Translations under genes and position numbers: made by a program
Notes under the pieces: model-generated
Seen by the model: the letters and a program-made list of their open reading frames with translations, nothing else
Database searches by the model: none
Told to the model about the DNA's origin: nothing
Assembly (NCBI RefSeq): GCF_000834055.1
Contig: NZ_JXSQ01000013.1
Coordinates: 1 to 64,000, forward strand
Length of the DNA: 64,000 nucleotides
Direction: 5' to 3'
Source of the DNA: Leucobacter komagatae
GTDB lineage: Bacteria; Actinomycetota; Actinomycetes; Actinomycetales; Microbacteriaceae
In this document: positions 18,671 to 27,355 of the stretch, one piece after another
Numbering within the stretch: position 1 is the first letter of the stretch
Layout: each line of letters begins with the position of its first letter

Positions 18671-20512
18671 CTAGCCCTTGCGGCCTGGCCAGCGCCAGCC
18701 CGCGCGCTTCTGTTCGACTGCTGGTGCCTCGTCGGCGTCGACGTTGTCCCACGAATAAGCTTCGATGAGCGCCTCGGGATCGAGGTCCTCCGGTGTCCCG
18801 TACGCACTGGCACGGCTCTCGGGTACCTCGGGGACGCTGCGGCCTGCTGCGGCCCGCGCGTCGTCGACTGAGTGCTGGTCGAAGAGCTCTGCTTCGGGGG
18901 TGGCGTCAAGGTCGGCGAGTACGTCGGTCTCGCCGTCAGACGCGTCGCTGTCGCGGTAATCGGCGTCGCGCTGGTTGCCATCGTGAGCGGACACGAAGGT
19001 TTCCGCACCGAACGGCTCAGTAATCTGCTCGTCGCTTTCTGCTTCGCTGTCGAGGCGCACCGACCGGGCTGCACCTGCCGCCTCTGGCGCGCGCTCTCGA
19101 TCCGCTTCGCGCGGCCACAGCGGGTCAACCGGAGCGAGGTGCTCCTCCGGCTGGTCGTCGGCTTGCGGATCGTGTGGATCGGGTTCTGATGCGGCCGCGT
19201 CGTCCGCGGCAGCGATTTCCGCCGCGCCAAGGCCTCCCGCGCCAAGGCCTCCCGCGCCGACTCGCTGCAGCACGTCGACGGGCGCGTGCGCGACGCGCCT
19301 GGCAATATCAGCGCGCGCGGCGAGCGCCCCGAGGAAGCACCCGAGCCCAAGCCATGCGGCAGCGAGACCCGCGCCCGGCCATACTTCGGGGCCAACCGTT
19401 TCAAGCCGTCCAGGGCCGAGTGAGCCGGAGGAGGCCCAGTTGAGCAGCGCGATCGTGAGTCCGGCGAGTGCGGCCGCGAGCGTCACCTGCAGCGCGAGCC
19501 ATCCGCGGCTATGCCCGCGCGCCGCGCGCCCGAGCGAAACACCAACTGCGACTCCGACGAGGGCGAGCAGCACGGGTGCGAGCACCGCCGCGCTCCCCCA
19601 CCCGTCGGGGATCGCCGAGAGCACGGGAAGTCCAGGCATCGGACCGAGCAGCTGGCCAAATGGTGATGCTGAGCTTCCGGCGCCGACCGCGAAACCGGCG
19701 CCAGAGAGCCACGCGCCCGTCCACAGCAGCAGCACTGGGAGCAGCGCAAGCTGCAACACGAACATGAGGATCGTGCCCCACAGGTCGAGCTGGAGCGCCT
19801 CTGAGGCGCCAACGATCACCGCGAACTGGGTGAGTAGCCCGACCGCGAGGACGAGACCTGAGAGCCCGACGTAACCGGCCACGAGCATTGCGGCAAGCCG
19901 CAGCGTCTGCCCGGCGCGGTGCGGGAAGACCGCTGGCCTGCGCACCCCGAGTTTCGCGAGACCGACCTCGATGGTGCTGAGCAGCGCGATCCACCACTGG
20001 TGCTCGTCGCGACCTGCGCGGATGAGGAAGGCGAGCCCCGAGCTGACGCCGTAGACGAGCGCGCCGATGATCGCGGCGCCGATCCACCCCGGCTGCGCAA
20101 GCGGCGCAAATGAGCTCACCGTTCCGGTGACAGCACCGAAGCCAGCCGCTCCCCCAAGGACGCCTGCTGCGCCAGCCCCACCGCGCGCGCCGAACCGCCA
20201 GCCGGCCCGAACCGCGAAGCCAACGGTCACGAGTGTGATCCCGAGCGGCGCGAGCGAAAGCGGGAAGCTGAGTGCGTCTGGCGCGAAGCCAAACAGCTGC
20301 ATGGTCTCCGCTGAAAGCTCGATCGTGAGCGGCACGAAGTGCGCCAGCAGCCAGGCGGCTCCCGCGCCAGCGAAGACCGCTCCGGGTTCCGCCCCAAGGT
20401 CGAAGGCGAGCCACCACACGAGGAAGGCGAGGCCCGCGACGACAAGGAGCGAAGCCAGCGCGACCGCGACAGCTTCAATCGTTGCGACGACCCCGGTCAG
20501 TATTGCTCTCAT
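18671..20512 (-). CDS. perM: PerM-like (DUF6350) membrane protein
   Basis: I start at ATG 20512 (MRAILTGVVATIEAVAVAL), giving 613 residues; the longer reading would enter the next gene. The first about 420 residues hold roughly ten hydrophobic helices; the last about 190 are hydrophilic, acidic and rich in Asp, Glu and Ala, ending in a basic GWRWPGRKG. Mycobacterial PerM has this plan and is needed for cell division under stress. Position upstream of purN/purH and downstream of sucCD is the conserved actinobacterial order and supports the call. A short internal duplication (GAGGLGAGGLGA) is seen near the membrane-tail junction. Confidence 0.8.
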   Translation of the reverse strand: MRAILTGVVATIEAVAVALASLLVVAGLAFLVWWLAFDLGAEPGAVFAGAGAAWLLAHFVPLTIELSAETMQLFGFAPDALSFPLSLAPLGITLVTVGFAVRAGWRFGARGGAGAAGVLGGAAGFGAVTGTVSSFAPLAQPGWIGAAIIGALVYGVSSGLAFLIRAGRDEHQWWIALLSTIEVGLAKLGVRRPAVFPHRAGQTLRLAAMLVAGYVGLSGLVLAVGLLTQFAVIVGASEALQLDLWGTILMFVLQLALLPVLLLWTGAWLSGAGFAVGAGSSASPFGQLLGPMPGLPVLSAIPDGWGSAAVLAPVLLALVGVAVGVSLGRAARGHSRGWLALQVTLAAALAGLTIALLNWASSGSLGPGRLETVGPEVWPGAGLAAAWLGLGCFLGALAARADIARRVAHAPVDVLQRVGAGGLGAGGLGAAEIAAADDAAASEPDPHDPQADDQPEEHLAPVDPLWPREADRERAPEAAGAARSVRLDSEAESDEQITEPFGAETFVSAHDGNQRDADYRDSDASDGETDVLADLDATPEAELFDQHSVDDARAAAGRSVPEVPESRASAYGTPEDLDPEALIEAYSWDNVDADEAPAVEQKRAGWRWPGRKG

Positions 20513-20544
20513 CGCCCGAAAGTCTACCTGGCCAGCTGACGGGG

Positions 20545-21594
20545 CTACCAGGCGGCGGTCACGTCGCGGTGTGCCTCGAACAGTGGAACCGTTGTACCCT
20601 CGGGTGCGCGGCCGAACCCGCACTCCGTTGCGACACCGAAATCACGCGCAACGCTCGTGCGCGCCGCCGCGATTCGCCGCGCGGCTCCCTCGGTCCCGTC
20701 CTCACGGTGCACCAGGCCGAGATACAGCTCACTCGTGCTCGGGAGGCGAAGCTCGGCGAGCGGCGCGAAGTATGCGGAGTCGTCCCGCTCGATCGGCACT
20801 GGCAGGTGCAACCAGGTGAGGTCGCGCTTCGCGGTGTCGATCACGAGGTTTGCGAACCGGGTGAGGTTTTCGGTGTCGACCGGTTCAACGAAGTGGTGTT
20901 CCCCGACGTCGCCGTAGCAAAGGTGCACGCCGACCTCGACGTCAGCCGGCACGCGGTCGATCTGGCGGGCCAAGCGCTCGGTCGTCCCCGACCACACGTC
21001 GTCGAACCATTCGTAGGGCTGCTGAGTCATGCTTGCCACGCCCTCCAGCATGGCAAACTCGAGTGCAGCGTCCCATTGGATCGAGAGCTGCTCGTGCGGG
21101 ATCGCCGCGAGGATCTCGTCGAGTTCGCGCGCTAGCGCCGCCTCATACACCGGTTCGAATGCTGCCCTGTCGCTTGCCAGCACGAGACTGCCGACGACAC
21201 CAAGCGGTGTGGGGAGCGCGGCCTGGAAGCGCGTTCCAGCGGGGATCACTCCCTCGCCCACCAGGCGCGAGAACGTTTCCCATGAGGCGAGTGCTGCCGC
21301 CGCGTAGCCCAGCGGGGGCAGCTCAACGTCGCTGGCCCGGACACCGTCAGCGAGCCGTACCGGGCGTACATCGAGCATCCGCAGCGGGATGGGCGTGTCT
21401 CCGACCCTGGACATTCCGGCGGCTTCTCCGATCCTGTCGGCTTGGAACAGGATCCAGTGGAAGCGTTCGCCGACCTCGCCGTCTGGGATTCGGCGAAGCC
21501 GCGCACCGAGGTGTTCGGCCGCGACGCGCATCGTGGTCTCCGCGTCATCGAAGTTGATGCTGCCAACGAGATGGGCTCCCTGTACGTGACTCAT
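20545..21594 (-). CDS. MetE-like catalytic-domain protein (core methionine-synthase fold)
   Basis: The 349-residue protein matches only the C-terminal half of cobalamin-independent methionine synthase (usual full length about 750). Zinc-ligand motifs are present: His-x-Cys in GVHLCYGDVGE at about 220, and the later cysteine in TECGFGRAPE near the end. N-terminal GSINFDDAETTMRVAAEHLG and RIPDGEVGERFHWI resemble the stand-alone MetE-like/UROD superfamily members. It may transfer a methyl group from a small donor such as methylcobalamin or methyl-folate, or act on a different thiol. No S-box or cobalamin riboswitch precedes it. It sits between perM and the surface protein gene. Confidence 0.75.
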   Translation of the reverse strand: MSHVQGAHLVGSINFDDAETTMRVAAEHLGARLRRIPDGEVGERFHWILFQADRIGEAAGMSRVGDTPIPLRMLDVRPVRLADGVRASDVELPPLGYAAAALASWETFSRLVGEGVIPAGTRFQAALPTPLGVVGSLVLASDRAAFEPVYEAALARELDEILAAIPHEQLSIQWDAALEFAMLEGVASMTQQPYEWFDDVWSGTTERLARQIDRVPADVEVGVHLCYGDVGEHHFVEPVDTENLTRFANLVIDTAKRDLTWLHLPVPIERDDSAYFAPLAELRLPSTSELYLGLVHREDGTEGAARRIAAARTSVARDFGVATECGFGRAPEGTTVPLFEAHRDVTAAW

Positions 21595-21660
21595 ACATCA
21601 AGTATGCCGTTCGCGGGGGCCGCGCGTTGCCGCCGAGCGGTCCGAGCGCTTGGGCGGATG

Positions 21661-21702
21661 CCCGCAGGCGAGAGCCCGCAGGCGAGAGCCCGCAGGCGAG
21701 AG
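21661..21702. repeat. Three tandem copies of a 14-bp unit
   Basis: The unit CCCGCAGGCGAGAG is repeated exactly three times. It is intergenic, between the MetE-like gene start and the next terminator. No function is known. Confidence 0.9.
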
Positions 21703-21732
21703 CGTGGGGCGAGATTGGGGCCCCGACACACT

Positions 21733-21772
21733 CGTGGGCGCCCCGATACCTTGCAGTGTCGGGGCGCCCACG
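21733..21772 (-). terminator. Terminator of the surface-protein gene, with an alternative pairing
   Basis: CGTGGGCGCCCCGA (21733-21746) pairs with TCGGGGCGCCCACG (21759-21772), a 14-bp perfect stem with a 12-base loop, just after the stop codon of the minus-strand gene. An overlapping alternative stem uses CCCCGACAC (21721-21729) and GTGTCGGGG (21756-21764). Confidence 0.75.
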
Positions 21773-21790
21773 CGCGCGGAGCGGTCTGAG

Positions 21791-23419
21791 TTAGGAGTTC
21801 AGGCGGCGACGCATCATGACCAGGCCGGTGCCGAGCATGAGGGCAACGCCTCCCATGAGCACGGGCAGGAGGTTCTGTGCGGAGCCTGAGACTGCGAGCT
21901 GCTGCCCCTTCGCCCCGCCGGCCTGACTCGAGCCATCCGATACCTTCGTCGGGTCGTTCGGCGTGATCGTGCCCTCGCCACCGTTGTTGCCGTTGCCGTT
22001 TCCGTTGCCGTTGCCGTTTCCGGGGCCGGACCCGAGCACGAAGGCTTCGGGGGCCCAGTAGTAGGTGTCAGCGCCCTGGAAGAGCACGCGGTGCGTGCCT
22101 GCAGGCGCGTTCTCTGGGATCACTGCCTCGCCTGTGACCGCACCGGTGGTTTCGGCCGCGAAGAAGCTGCCAAGCTCGATGGGCTCGGAGTACATCGTTA
22201 CGGTGACGTCTTCTCCTGGGGTGAAGATTCCACTGGGGGCGTGCAGCGGCAGTGCGCCGCCGCGCTCCAGGGTGATGGATCCGATGGCAGCTGGCGGAGC
22301 AACGTCGGCCCCGAGTCCCTTGCCCGCGCCAGCGGGAAGCGGCGCTTCACTGTTGAAGAAGGTCTGCGTGCCGTTCGCGGTGATGCTCTTCACGGTCGCG
22401 GTCTTGCCCGCGTCGAGGTAGAAGCCGTAGCCGATCACCGTGTGGTTGCCGAGCGAGAGCGCGATGTCATTGATGTTCGCGCGAGCGTTCGCCGCGAGCG
22501 TGCCCACCTGCCTGCTGGTCACCCACGTGCCTGAATCAGCCATCGCCTGCGTGGCACGCAGCGTGGTGAAGCCGGCCTCTGACTGCACGGGCACCTGGTA
22601 CCACACGTCGTCGCCCGAAGCCTCGAGCGCCAGACCCGTGACGAACTGCGCGACCTGGGTGCTCGACGCGTTCTCGCCGTTGAGGATCTGTGCCTTGCCG
22701 GTCACGGTGAGCCCGTCGAGTGTCGACTCGTACGTTCCTCCGACTGCTGCACCGTCGTGCCAGCCGAGGTAGGTGTCCTCGTTGGGGCGAATATCGGCGC
22801 TCAGCACCGTCTTCACCTGCGTCGGCTGCGTGCCGATCGCTGCCAGGTCGAACGAAGTCGTGACGCCGTTCACGGAGTAGCTCGCGACGAGCACTGGGGC
22901 CTTCTTGTCGACGTAGAAACCGCCTGACAGGTAGGTGAGGTTGCCGGTCAAGCCGTCGAGCAGCGTCTCAAGCGGCGCCGCCGTGTTCTTCGCGACACCG
23001 TTGATCGGCTGGCTCGTGATCCAGTTGCCTGACTCGGCACCAGCCAGAGCACGCACCGTCGTCCAGCTGCCGTCGTCGATCCCGAATCCGATCTGGTGCC
23101 ACACCGGTCCGCCAGTCGCGACGATTGTGCTCGACTGCGCGTACGCGAGCAGCTCGCTCGCGCTGGGCAGCACGGTCTCGCCCTTGATGATCTGCGTTGT
23201 TCCCTCGACGAGGAGCCCGTCGGTGGTTGACGCGTAGCGCCCACCGGGAGTGGCCCCCTGGTGCCACGTCGTGTAGTTCTCCAGCGTCTCGACCCTGGGA
23301 ATGTCGGCAGCGGTTACGGTCGCGCCAGCCCCCTGGGCCTGGGCTGCGGAGCCAACGAGGCCGACGCCTGCGACGGCGAGCGTCAGCGCGGCTACCGAGC
23401 CTGCGATTCGTTTCAACAT
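21791..23419 (-). CDS. Secreted surface protein with sortase-like C-terminal anchor and two internal repeats
   Basis: From ATG 23419 the protein is 542 residues: a Sec signal peptide (MLKRIAGSVAALTL...AQAQG), then two homologous modules of about 150 residues. They are recognised by TWHQGATPGGRYASTTDGL and GWHDGAAVGGTYESTLDGL, WITSQPINGVAKN and WVTSRQVGTLAAN, and GGFYVDKKAP and GYGFYLDAGKT. A bacterial-Ig-like region near 430 and a Gly-Asn repeat linker precede the tail LAVSGSAQNLL, hydrophobic helix and RRRLNS. The tail has the layout of a sortase substrate, with LAVSG where LPxTG or LAxTG is expected. The ligand is unknown. No sortase gene is in the window. Confidence 0.8.
   Translation of the reverse strand: MLKRIAGSVAALTLAVAGVGLVGSAAQAQGAGATVTAADIPRVETLENYTTWHQGATPGGRYASTTDGLLVEGTTQIIKGETVLPSASELLAYAQSSTIVATGGPVWHQIGFGIDDGSWTTVRALAGAESGNWITSQPINGVAKNTAAPLETLLDGLTGNLTYLSGGFYVDKKAPVLVASYSVNGVTTSFDLAAIGTQPTQVKTVLSADIRPNEDTYLGWHDGAAVGGTYESTLDGLTVTGKAQILNGENASSTQVAQFVTGLALEASGDDVWYQVPVQSEAGFTTLRATQAMADSGTWVTSRQVGTLAANARANINDIALSLGNHTVIGYGFYLDAGKTATVKSITANGTQTFFNSEAPLPAGAGKGLGADVAPPAAIGSITLERGGALPLHAPSGIFTPGEDVTVTMYSEPIELGSFFAAETTGAVTGEAVIPENAPAGTHRVLFQGADTYYWAPEAFVLGSGPGNGNGNGNGNGNNGGEGTITPNDPTKVSDGSSQAGGAKGQQLAVSGSAQNLLPVLMGGVALMLGTGLVMMRRRLNS
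21983..22022. repeat. Gly-Asn coding short tandem repeat
   Basis: GTTGCC and TTTCC-containing units repeat within the surface-protein gene, coding for an alternating Gly-Asn spacer before the wall-anchor tail. Such tracts can change length by slippage. Confidence 0.7.
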
Positions 23420-23596
23420 GAGCGAGATGTCCCCCTTGATAATCGAGCTATGTTGCACGGGTCTCCCAGGCGCACAGCGGCGGGGGTTTCCACACAATCT
23501 TTCCAGGCTACTGGTATTGAAAACGCATAGCAATAGCAATGAAATACGGCCTGTCGCGCGCCACCCAGCGCTCTCGATACGACCGTCAGAACACGA

Positions 23597-23632
23597 ACGA
23601 GCCCCACCCAACAACGGTTGGGTGGGGCTCGT
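23597..23632 (-). terminator. Terminator downstream of sucD
   Basis: ACGAGCCCCACCCAAC, loop AACG, GTTGGGTGGGGCTCGT is a 16-bp perfect stem about 90 bases after the sucD stop and before the surface-protein promoter. Confidence 0.8.
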
Positions 23633-23720
23633 TTGCGCTCTTGGGAGCAGCTTCGCGTTTACAGCTGTGCGAACGCCCGGGGCAGTGGCCCCGGCACGGG
23701 TTCGCCTGTAACGCTGCGCG

Positions 23721-24623
23721 TTACAGCTGTGCGAACGCCGTGCGCAGCAGCTCTGCGGTCTCGGTCGGGGTCTTGCCGACCTTCACGCCAGCGGCCTCAA
23801 GTGCTTCCTTCTTCGCCTGCGCGGTGCCAGCGGAGCCCGACACGATGGCGCCAGCGTGGCCCATGGTCTTGCCCTCGGGAGCGGTGAAGCCTGCAACGTA
23901 GCCGACGACCGGCTTCGTCACGTTCGCCTTGATGTACTCGGCTGCGCGCTCTTCAGCGTCGCCACCGATCTCACCAATCATGACAATGGCCTTGGTCTCG
24001 GGGTCGTTCTCGAACGCCTCGAGTGCGTCGATGTGCGTCGTGCCGATGATGGGGTCGCCACCGATACCGATCGCGGTCGAGAAGCCGAGGTCACGGAGCT
24101 CGTACATCATCTGGTAGGTGAGGGTGCCCGACTTCGACACGAGGCCGATCGGCCCCTTGCCGGTGATCGTTGCGGGAGTGATGCCAGCAAGCGCCTCACC
24201 CGGCGTGATGATGCCGGGGCAGTTCGGCCCAATGATGCGGGTGTTCCCACCGGTTGCCTTGGCGTGCGCCCAGAGCTCAGCGGAGTCCTTGACGGGAACG
24301 CCCTCGGTGATGATTACGAGGAGGCCGATGCTCGCATCGATGGCCTCGATCGCAGCGTCCTTGGTAAAGGCCGGCGGCACAAATGCGACAGAGACGTCGG
24401 CGCCGGTCGCTGCCATCGCCTCGGCGACGGTTGCGAACACGGGGAGCTCGACGGCCTGGCCGTTTGCGTCAACGTGCGACACGGTGGTGCCAGCCTTGCG
24501 AGCGTTCACGCCGCCAACAACCTGGGTGCCTGCAGCGAGCATGCGAGCGGTGTGCTTCGTGCCTTCGCCACCGGTGATGCCCTGGACGATGACCTTGGAA
24601 TCCTTGTTCAGGAAGATCGACAT
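23721..24623 (-). CDS. sucD: Succinyl-CoA ligase, alpha subunit
   Basis: The 300-residue protein has the CoA-binding Rossmann domain ([19 protein letters not shown]) and the ligase domain with the phosphohistidine loop GHAGAIVSG at about 255. [11 protein letters not shown] and [12 protein letters not shown] are other family marks. With SucC it converts succinyl-CoA and ADP or GDP to succinate and ATP or GTP in the TCA cycle. It lies 33 bases after sucC in the same transcript, with an AAGGAA ribosome site. It complements the Kgd enzyme encoded 17 kb away. Confidence 0.97.
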   Translation of the reverse strand: MSIFLNKDSKVIVQGITGGEGTKHTARMLAAGTQVVGGVNARKAGTTVSHVDANGQAVELPVFATVAEAMAATGADVSVAFVPPAFTKDAAIEAIDASIGLLVIITEGVPVKDSAELWAHAKATGGNTRIIGPNCPGIITPGEALAGITPATITGKGPIGLVSKSGTLTYQMMYELRDLGFSTAIGIGGDPIIGTTHIDALEAFENDPETKAIVMIGEIGGDAEERAAEYIKANVTKPVVGYVAGFTAPEGKTMGHAGAIVSGSAGTAQAKKEALEAAGVKVGKTPTETAELLRTAFAQL

Positions 24624-24656
24624 AGTTCTATAGTTCCTTTGAGTTCCAGGGGCGGG

Positions 24657-25823
24657 TTAGCGCGCGTTGGCGAGCTCGGCGGCCTTGTCGGCGCCCTCGT
24701 CCATGGTTGCGGCCTGGGTCACGAGTGGGTGGTTCGCCTCGTTGAGGATGCGGCGACCTTCTTCGACGTTGTTGCCATCAAGGCGAACAACGAGTGGCTT
24801 GTTCGCGGCATCGCCGAGGGTCTCGAGCGCGCCGACAATGCCGTTCGCGACAGCGTCACACGCGGTGATGCCGCCGAAGACGTTCACGAAGACGGACTTG
24901 ACCTGCGGATCGCCGAGGATCACGTCGAGGCCAGCTGCCATAACCTCAGCCGATGCTCCGCCGCCGATGTCGAGGAAGTTCGCGGGCTTCACGTTGCCGT
25001 GGTTCTCGCCTGCGTAGGCAACAACGTCGAGCGTCGACATGACGAGGCCAGCACCGTTTCCGATGACACCCACCTCACCGTCGAGCTTCACGTAGTTCAG
25101 GTCCTGGGCCTTGGCCTTGGCCTCGAGGGGATCCTCAGCGGACTTGTCTTCGAGCTCCGAGTGAGCGGGCTGACGGAAGTCAGCGTTCTCATCGATCGAC
25201 ACCTTGCCGTCGAGTGCGACGATGTCGCCTGCGCCGGTGAGCACGAGTGGGTTCACCTCGACGAGGGTTGCGTCCTCGCCAACGTAGACCTCGTAAAGCT
25301 TCTGGAAGACCGGAACGACCTTCGCGACGAGCTCTTCCGGGAAGCGCGCTGCGCGAGCGATCTCCTCAGCCTTTGCTGCGTCGATGCCTGCAATCGGGTC
25401 GATCTCGATGCGCGCGAGCGCCTCGGGCTTCTCGACTGCGAGGACCTCAATCTCCATGCCGCCCTCTACGCTGCACAGCGAGAGGTAGGAACGGTTTGCC
25501 CGGTCGAGCAGCACGGAGAAGTAGAACTCCTCCTTGATGTCTGCTCCAGCGGCAACCATGACGCGGTTGACGACGTGGCCCTTGATATCCAGGCCAAGGA
25601 TTGCCTGTGCTGCTTCGAACGCCTCGTCGGGGGTCTTTGCGACCTTCACGCCGCCAGCCTTGCCGCGGCCACCAACCTTCACCTGGGCTTTGACGACAAC
25701 GACGCCGCCAATCTTCTCAGCGGCTGCACGCACCTCCTCAGGAGTGTCGGCGACGATGCCGGGGAGCACGGGCACCCCGTATCGTTCGAAAAGATCGCGT
25801 GCCTGGTACTCGTACAGATCCAC
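24657..25823 (-). CDS. sucC: Succinyl-CoA ligase, beta subunit
   Basis: I start at GTG 25823 (read [17 protein letters not shown]), which has AAGGA 8-9 bases before it; the longer reading adds 15 residues without a ribosome site. The 388-residue protein has an ATP-grasp domain ([42 protein letters not shown]) and a C-terminal CoA ligase domain ([30 protein letters not shown]). It pairs with SucD. The leader is about 100 bases with no recognised regulatory motif. Confidence 0.96.
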   Translation of the reverse strand: MDLYEYQARDLFERYGVPVLPGIVADTPEEVRAAAEKIGGVVVVKAQVKVGGRGKAGGVKVAKTPDEAFEAAQAILGLDIKGHVVNRVMVAAGADIKEEFYFSVLLDRANRSYLSLCSVEGGMEIEVLAVEKPEALARIEIDPIAGIDAAKAEEIARAARFPEELVAKVVPVFQKLYEVYVGEDATLVEVNPLVLTGAGDIVALDGKVSIDENADFRQPAHSELEDKSAEDPLEAKAKAQDLNYVKLDGEVGVIGNGAGLVMSTLDVVAYAGENHGNVKPANFLDIGGGASAEVMAAGLDVILGDPQVKSVFVNVFGGITACDAVANGIVGALETLGDAANKPLVVRLDGNNVEEGRRILNEANHPLVTQAATMDEGADKAAELANAR

Positions 25824-26119
25824 GTACTGTCCTTCTGCTTGGGATTTGTTTGAAATGACCCGAGGCAAGAATGTCTCGATGTCGAGAGAAATGTTGACCG
25901 TTTGTCAGTCTAACACCGCGTTCTCATAGGAAGCCGCCCGGATACACAGCTCGCCCGTCCGGCCCCACATAGAGCACACCCACTCGTGCCATGGAACAAC
26001 TGAACCAGCGTTCCTGGACAGGCGCAGCAATCGATCCCGCCGAAATCGTCCCTCACACCACGAAAAACGCACTCTTTGAGGCGCGCCGCGCACACACCTT
26101 GATCCCCCACTCAGCATGC
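25824..26119. other. Non-coding region between sucC and a broken ROK gene
   Basis: The part nearest sucC (to about 25920) should hold its promoter; TAGACT-like and TTGACC-like hexamers occur but no clear pair. Beyond that, no open frame looks real. A short stretch on the minus strand (about 25925-25990) translates in-frame to ARVGVLYVGPDGRAVYPGGF and stops, which may be a scrap of a lost gene. Confidence 0.4.
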
Positions 26120-26661
26120 GCACCGAAGCGCCCCTCCCCGCCCGGCGGCGGATTCACTCTCCGAGGGCGGTGAGTGGAGTGATGCGCGGCACCGTCATGT
26201 CGTCGAGACCATAGATCTCCCCCGACGAGCGGCGGAACGCGAGCACGAGCGCGCCGTGTGCGCGAAAGCCCACCACCGATGACGACCTTGCTTGGGTCCA
26301 CCGCCATGATGAGCAGTGCAAGTGACCGTGACAGCCGCTCAACGAAGTCGGCGAGTTCAGCAGGCTTTCCCCTGGACCCCTTGGCGGAGCTAGAGGGATG
26401 GTTGCCTTCTCTCCTCCCCGCACAACCGAGAGAGGTGCTGACAGATACTTTTCCAGCCTCAGCACGCCTCAATCGCGACCTCAGAGAAGGTCTGCCAGAC
26501 ATCCAAAGCCATCCGAGTTGCCCACAAACCTGAGCCGGCGGATTTCCCCAGTACTCGATGGCAGAGAAGTCCTCGGTTCCCTCTTCGCGGAGGGCGGCCT
26601 CACCCTGCCGCAGTTCGAGAACCGACCCAAAGACATGCGTGAGGCGATCACGGTCATTCAA
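26120..26661 (-). pseudogene. Decayed ROK-family gene (C-terminal part)
   Basis: On the minus strand one frame gives ADFVERLSRSLALLIMAVDP and SKVVIGGGLSR, the hallmark C-terminal segment of ROK sugar kinases and repressors. The reading then shifts to another frame (LVLAFRRSSGEIYGLDDMTV, PRITPLTALGE), which matches the expected remaining C-terminus. An upstream piece (VFGSVLELRQGEAALREE) also looks ROK-like, but the segment between them does not. There is no DNA-binding or N-terminal ATPase domain. I read it as a frameshifted, internally rearranged remnant, so the exact ends are approximate. Confidence 0.65.
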
Positions 26662-26770
26662 GCAGCGGACCTCCTATGATCAAGGTGACCAAAGAAACCA
26701 GCGGCAGTCGCGATAGCATCCGAGCCGGCATCACTGGTATCGGACACGCTCTTCGTACCCTCGAAGAGCG

Positions 26771-26794
26771 CTGAGCACTGAGCACTGAGCACTG
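26771..26794. repeat. Tandem 7-bp repeat
   Basis: The unit GAGCACT (or CTGAGCA) is repeated three times directly upstream of the first envelope-protein gene, in a region with no gene. Confidence 0.8.
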
Positions 26795-26872
26795 ATCGAG
26801 CATCAATAGGTCGGGGAGGCAAGACTCGCTTTTGATGCCATTGAAATGTTCGACAAGAGAAAGGTTTTCCGC

Positions 26873-27340
26873 ATGGCGCAGGTAGCGCGCAAGCGCAGGG
26901 GAATCTGGTTTCTCCTCGCGGCACTTGGAGTCTGTGTCGTGTTCTTACTCACTCAGTGCAGCGCGGGACGGTCCACACTCACCATCAGTTATGGCGACAA
27001 CCAGACCGCCACCGGTGTCTTCGAGAGTGCCGACTGCACCGATACCGAGGTGTTCGCGGTGGCCATCAAACCCCGCATCGCCTCGCTCTCAGCGACCTTA
27101 GACGAAGCGAGAGATTTCTCTCGGGCCCAGGTGAAGGTGTACGACGAAGTACTCGTACTGCTGCAGACCGAGGATATTTCGCTAAGTCGCGAAGGCAACA
27201 CGGTGTCGGTCAGCGGGAAGGGCACCGTGAAATACACGCCGATCAACGAGGGAAACACCGTCCCTGGCGAAAGCTACAACGAAGAAGACGTCAAAACCTC
27301 GCCCGGCTCTTTCGAAGCAACGATTCAGTGCAGCAAATGA
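26873..27340 (+). CDS. Small membrane-anchored or lipoprotein-like envelope protein, copy 1
   Basis: The 155-residue protein starts at ATG 26873 with AGAAAGG before it; the same start is conserved in the copy at 28291, while an upstream in-frame ATG (26846) is not. A basic N-terminus (ARKRRG) and hydrophobic stretch end in LLTQC, an imperfect lipobox with Gln at -1. The mature part has cysteines near 54 and 153 and beta-strand-like repeats (LVLLQTEDISLSREGNTVSV). About 92 percent of residues match copy 2. No known domain. It overlaps the next lipoprotein gene by 4 bases (ATGA). Confidence 0.75.
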   Translation: MAQVARKRRGIWFLLAALGVCVVFLLTQCSAGRSTLTISYGDNQTATGVFESADCTDTEVFAVAIKPRIASLSATLDEARDFSRAQVKVYDEVLVLLQTEDISLSREGNTVSVSGKGTVKYTPINEGNTVPGESYNEEDVKTSPGSFEATIQCSK

Positions 27341-27355
27341 TCGCCGCACGAAAAG
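26873..27355 (+). repeat. Direct repeat copy 1 of a duplicated gene block
   Basis: This block is nearly identical to 28291-28773, 1418 bases away. It covers the whole 155-codon gene and the first codons of the gene that follows. Similarity continues more weakly about 25-40 bases upstream of the ATG. Confidence 0.9.

Noticed and set aside
21640-21710. Tandem 14-bp repeats considered as a CRISPR array
   Set aside because: Units are directly adjacent with no spacers and no cas genes are present.
23856-25853. Open frame of 665 codons on the plus strand
   Set aside because: It is antisense to sucD and sucC, both certain genes, and has no recognisable domain.
26658-26924. 88-codon minus-strand open frame near the first duplication
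   Set aside because: It overlaps the envelope-protein start and has no ribosome site or homology.
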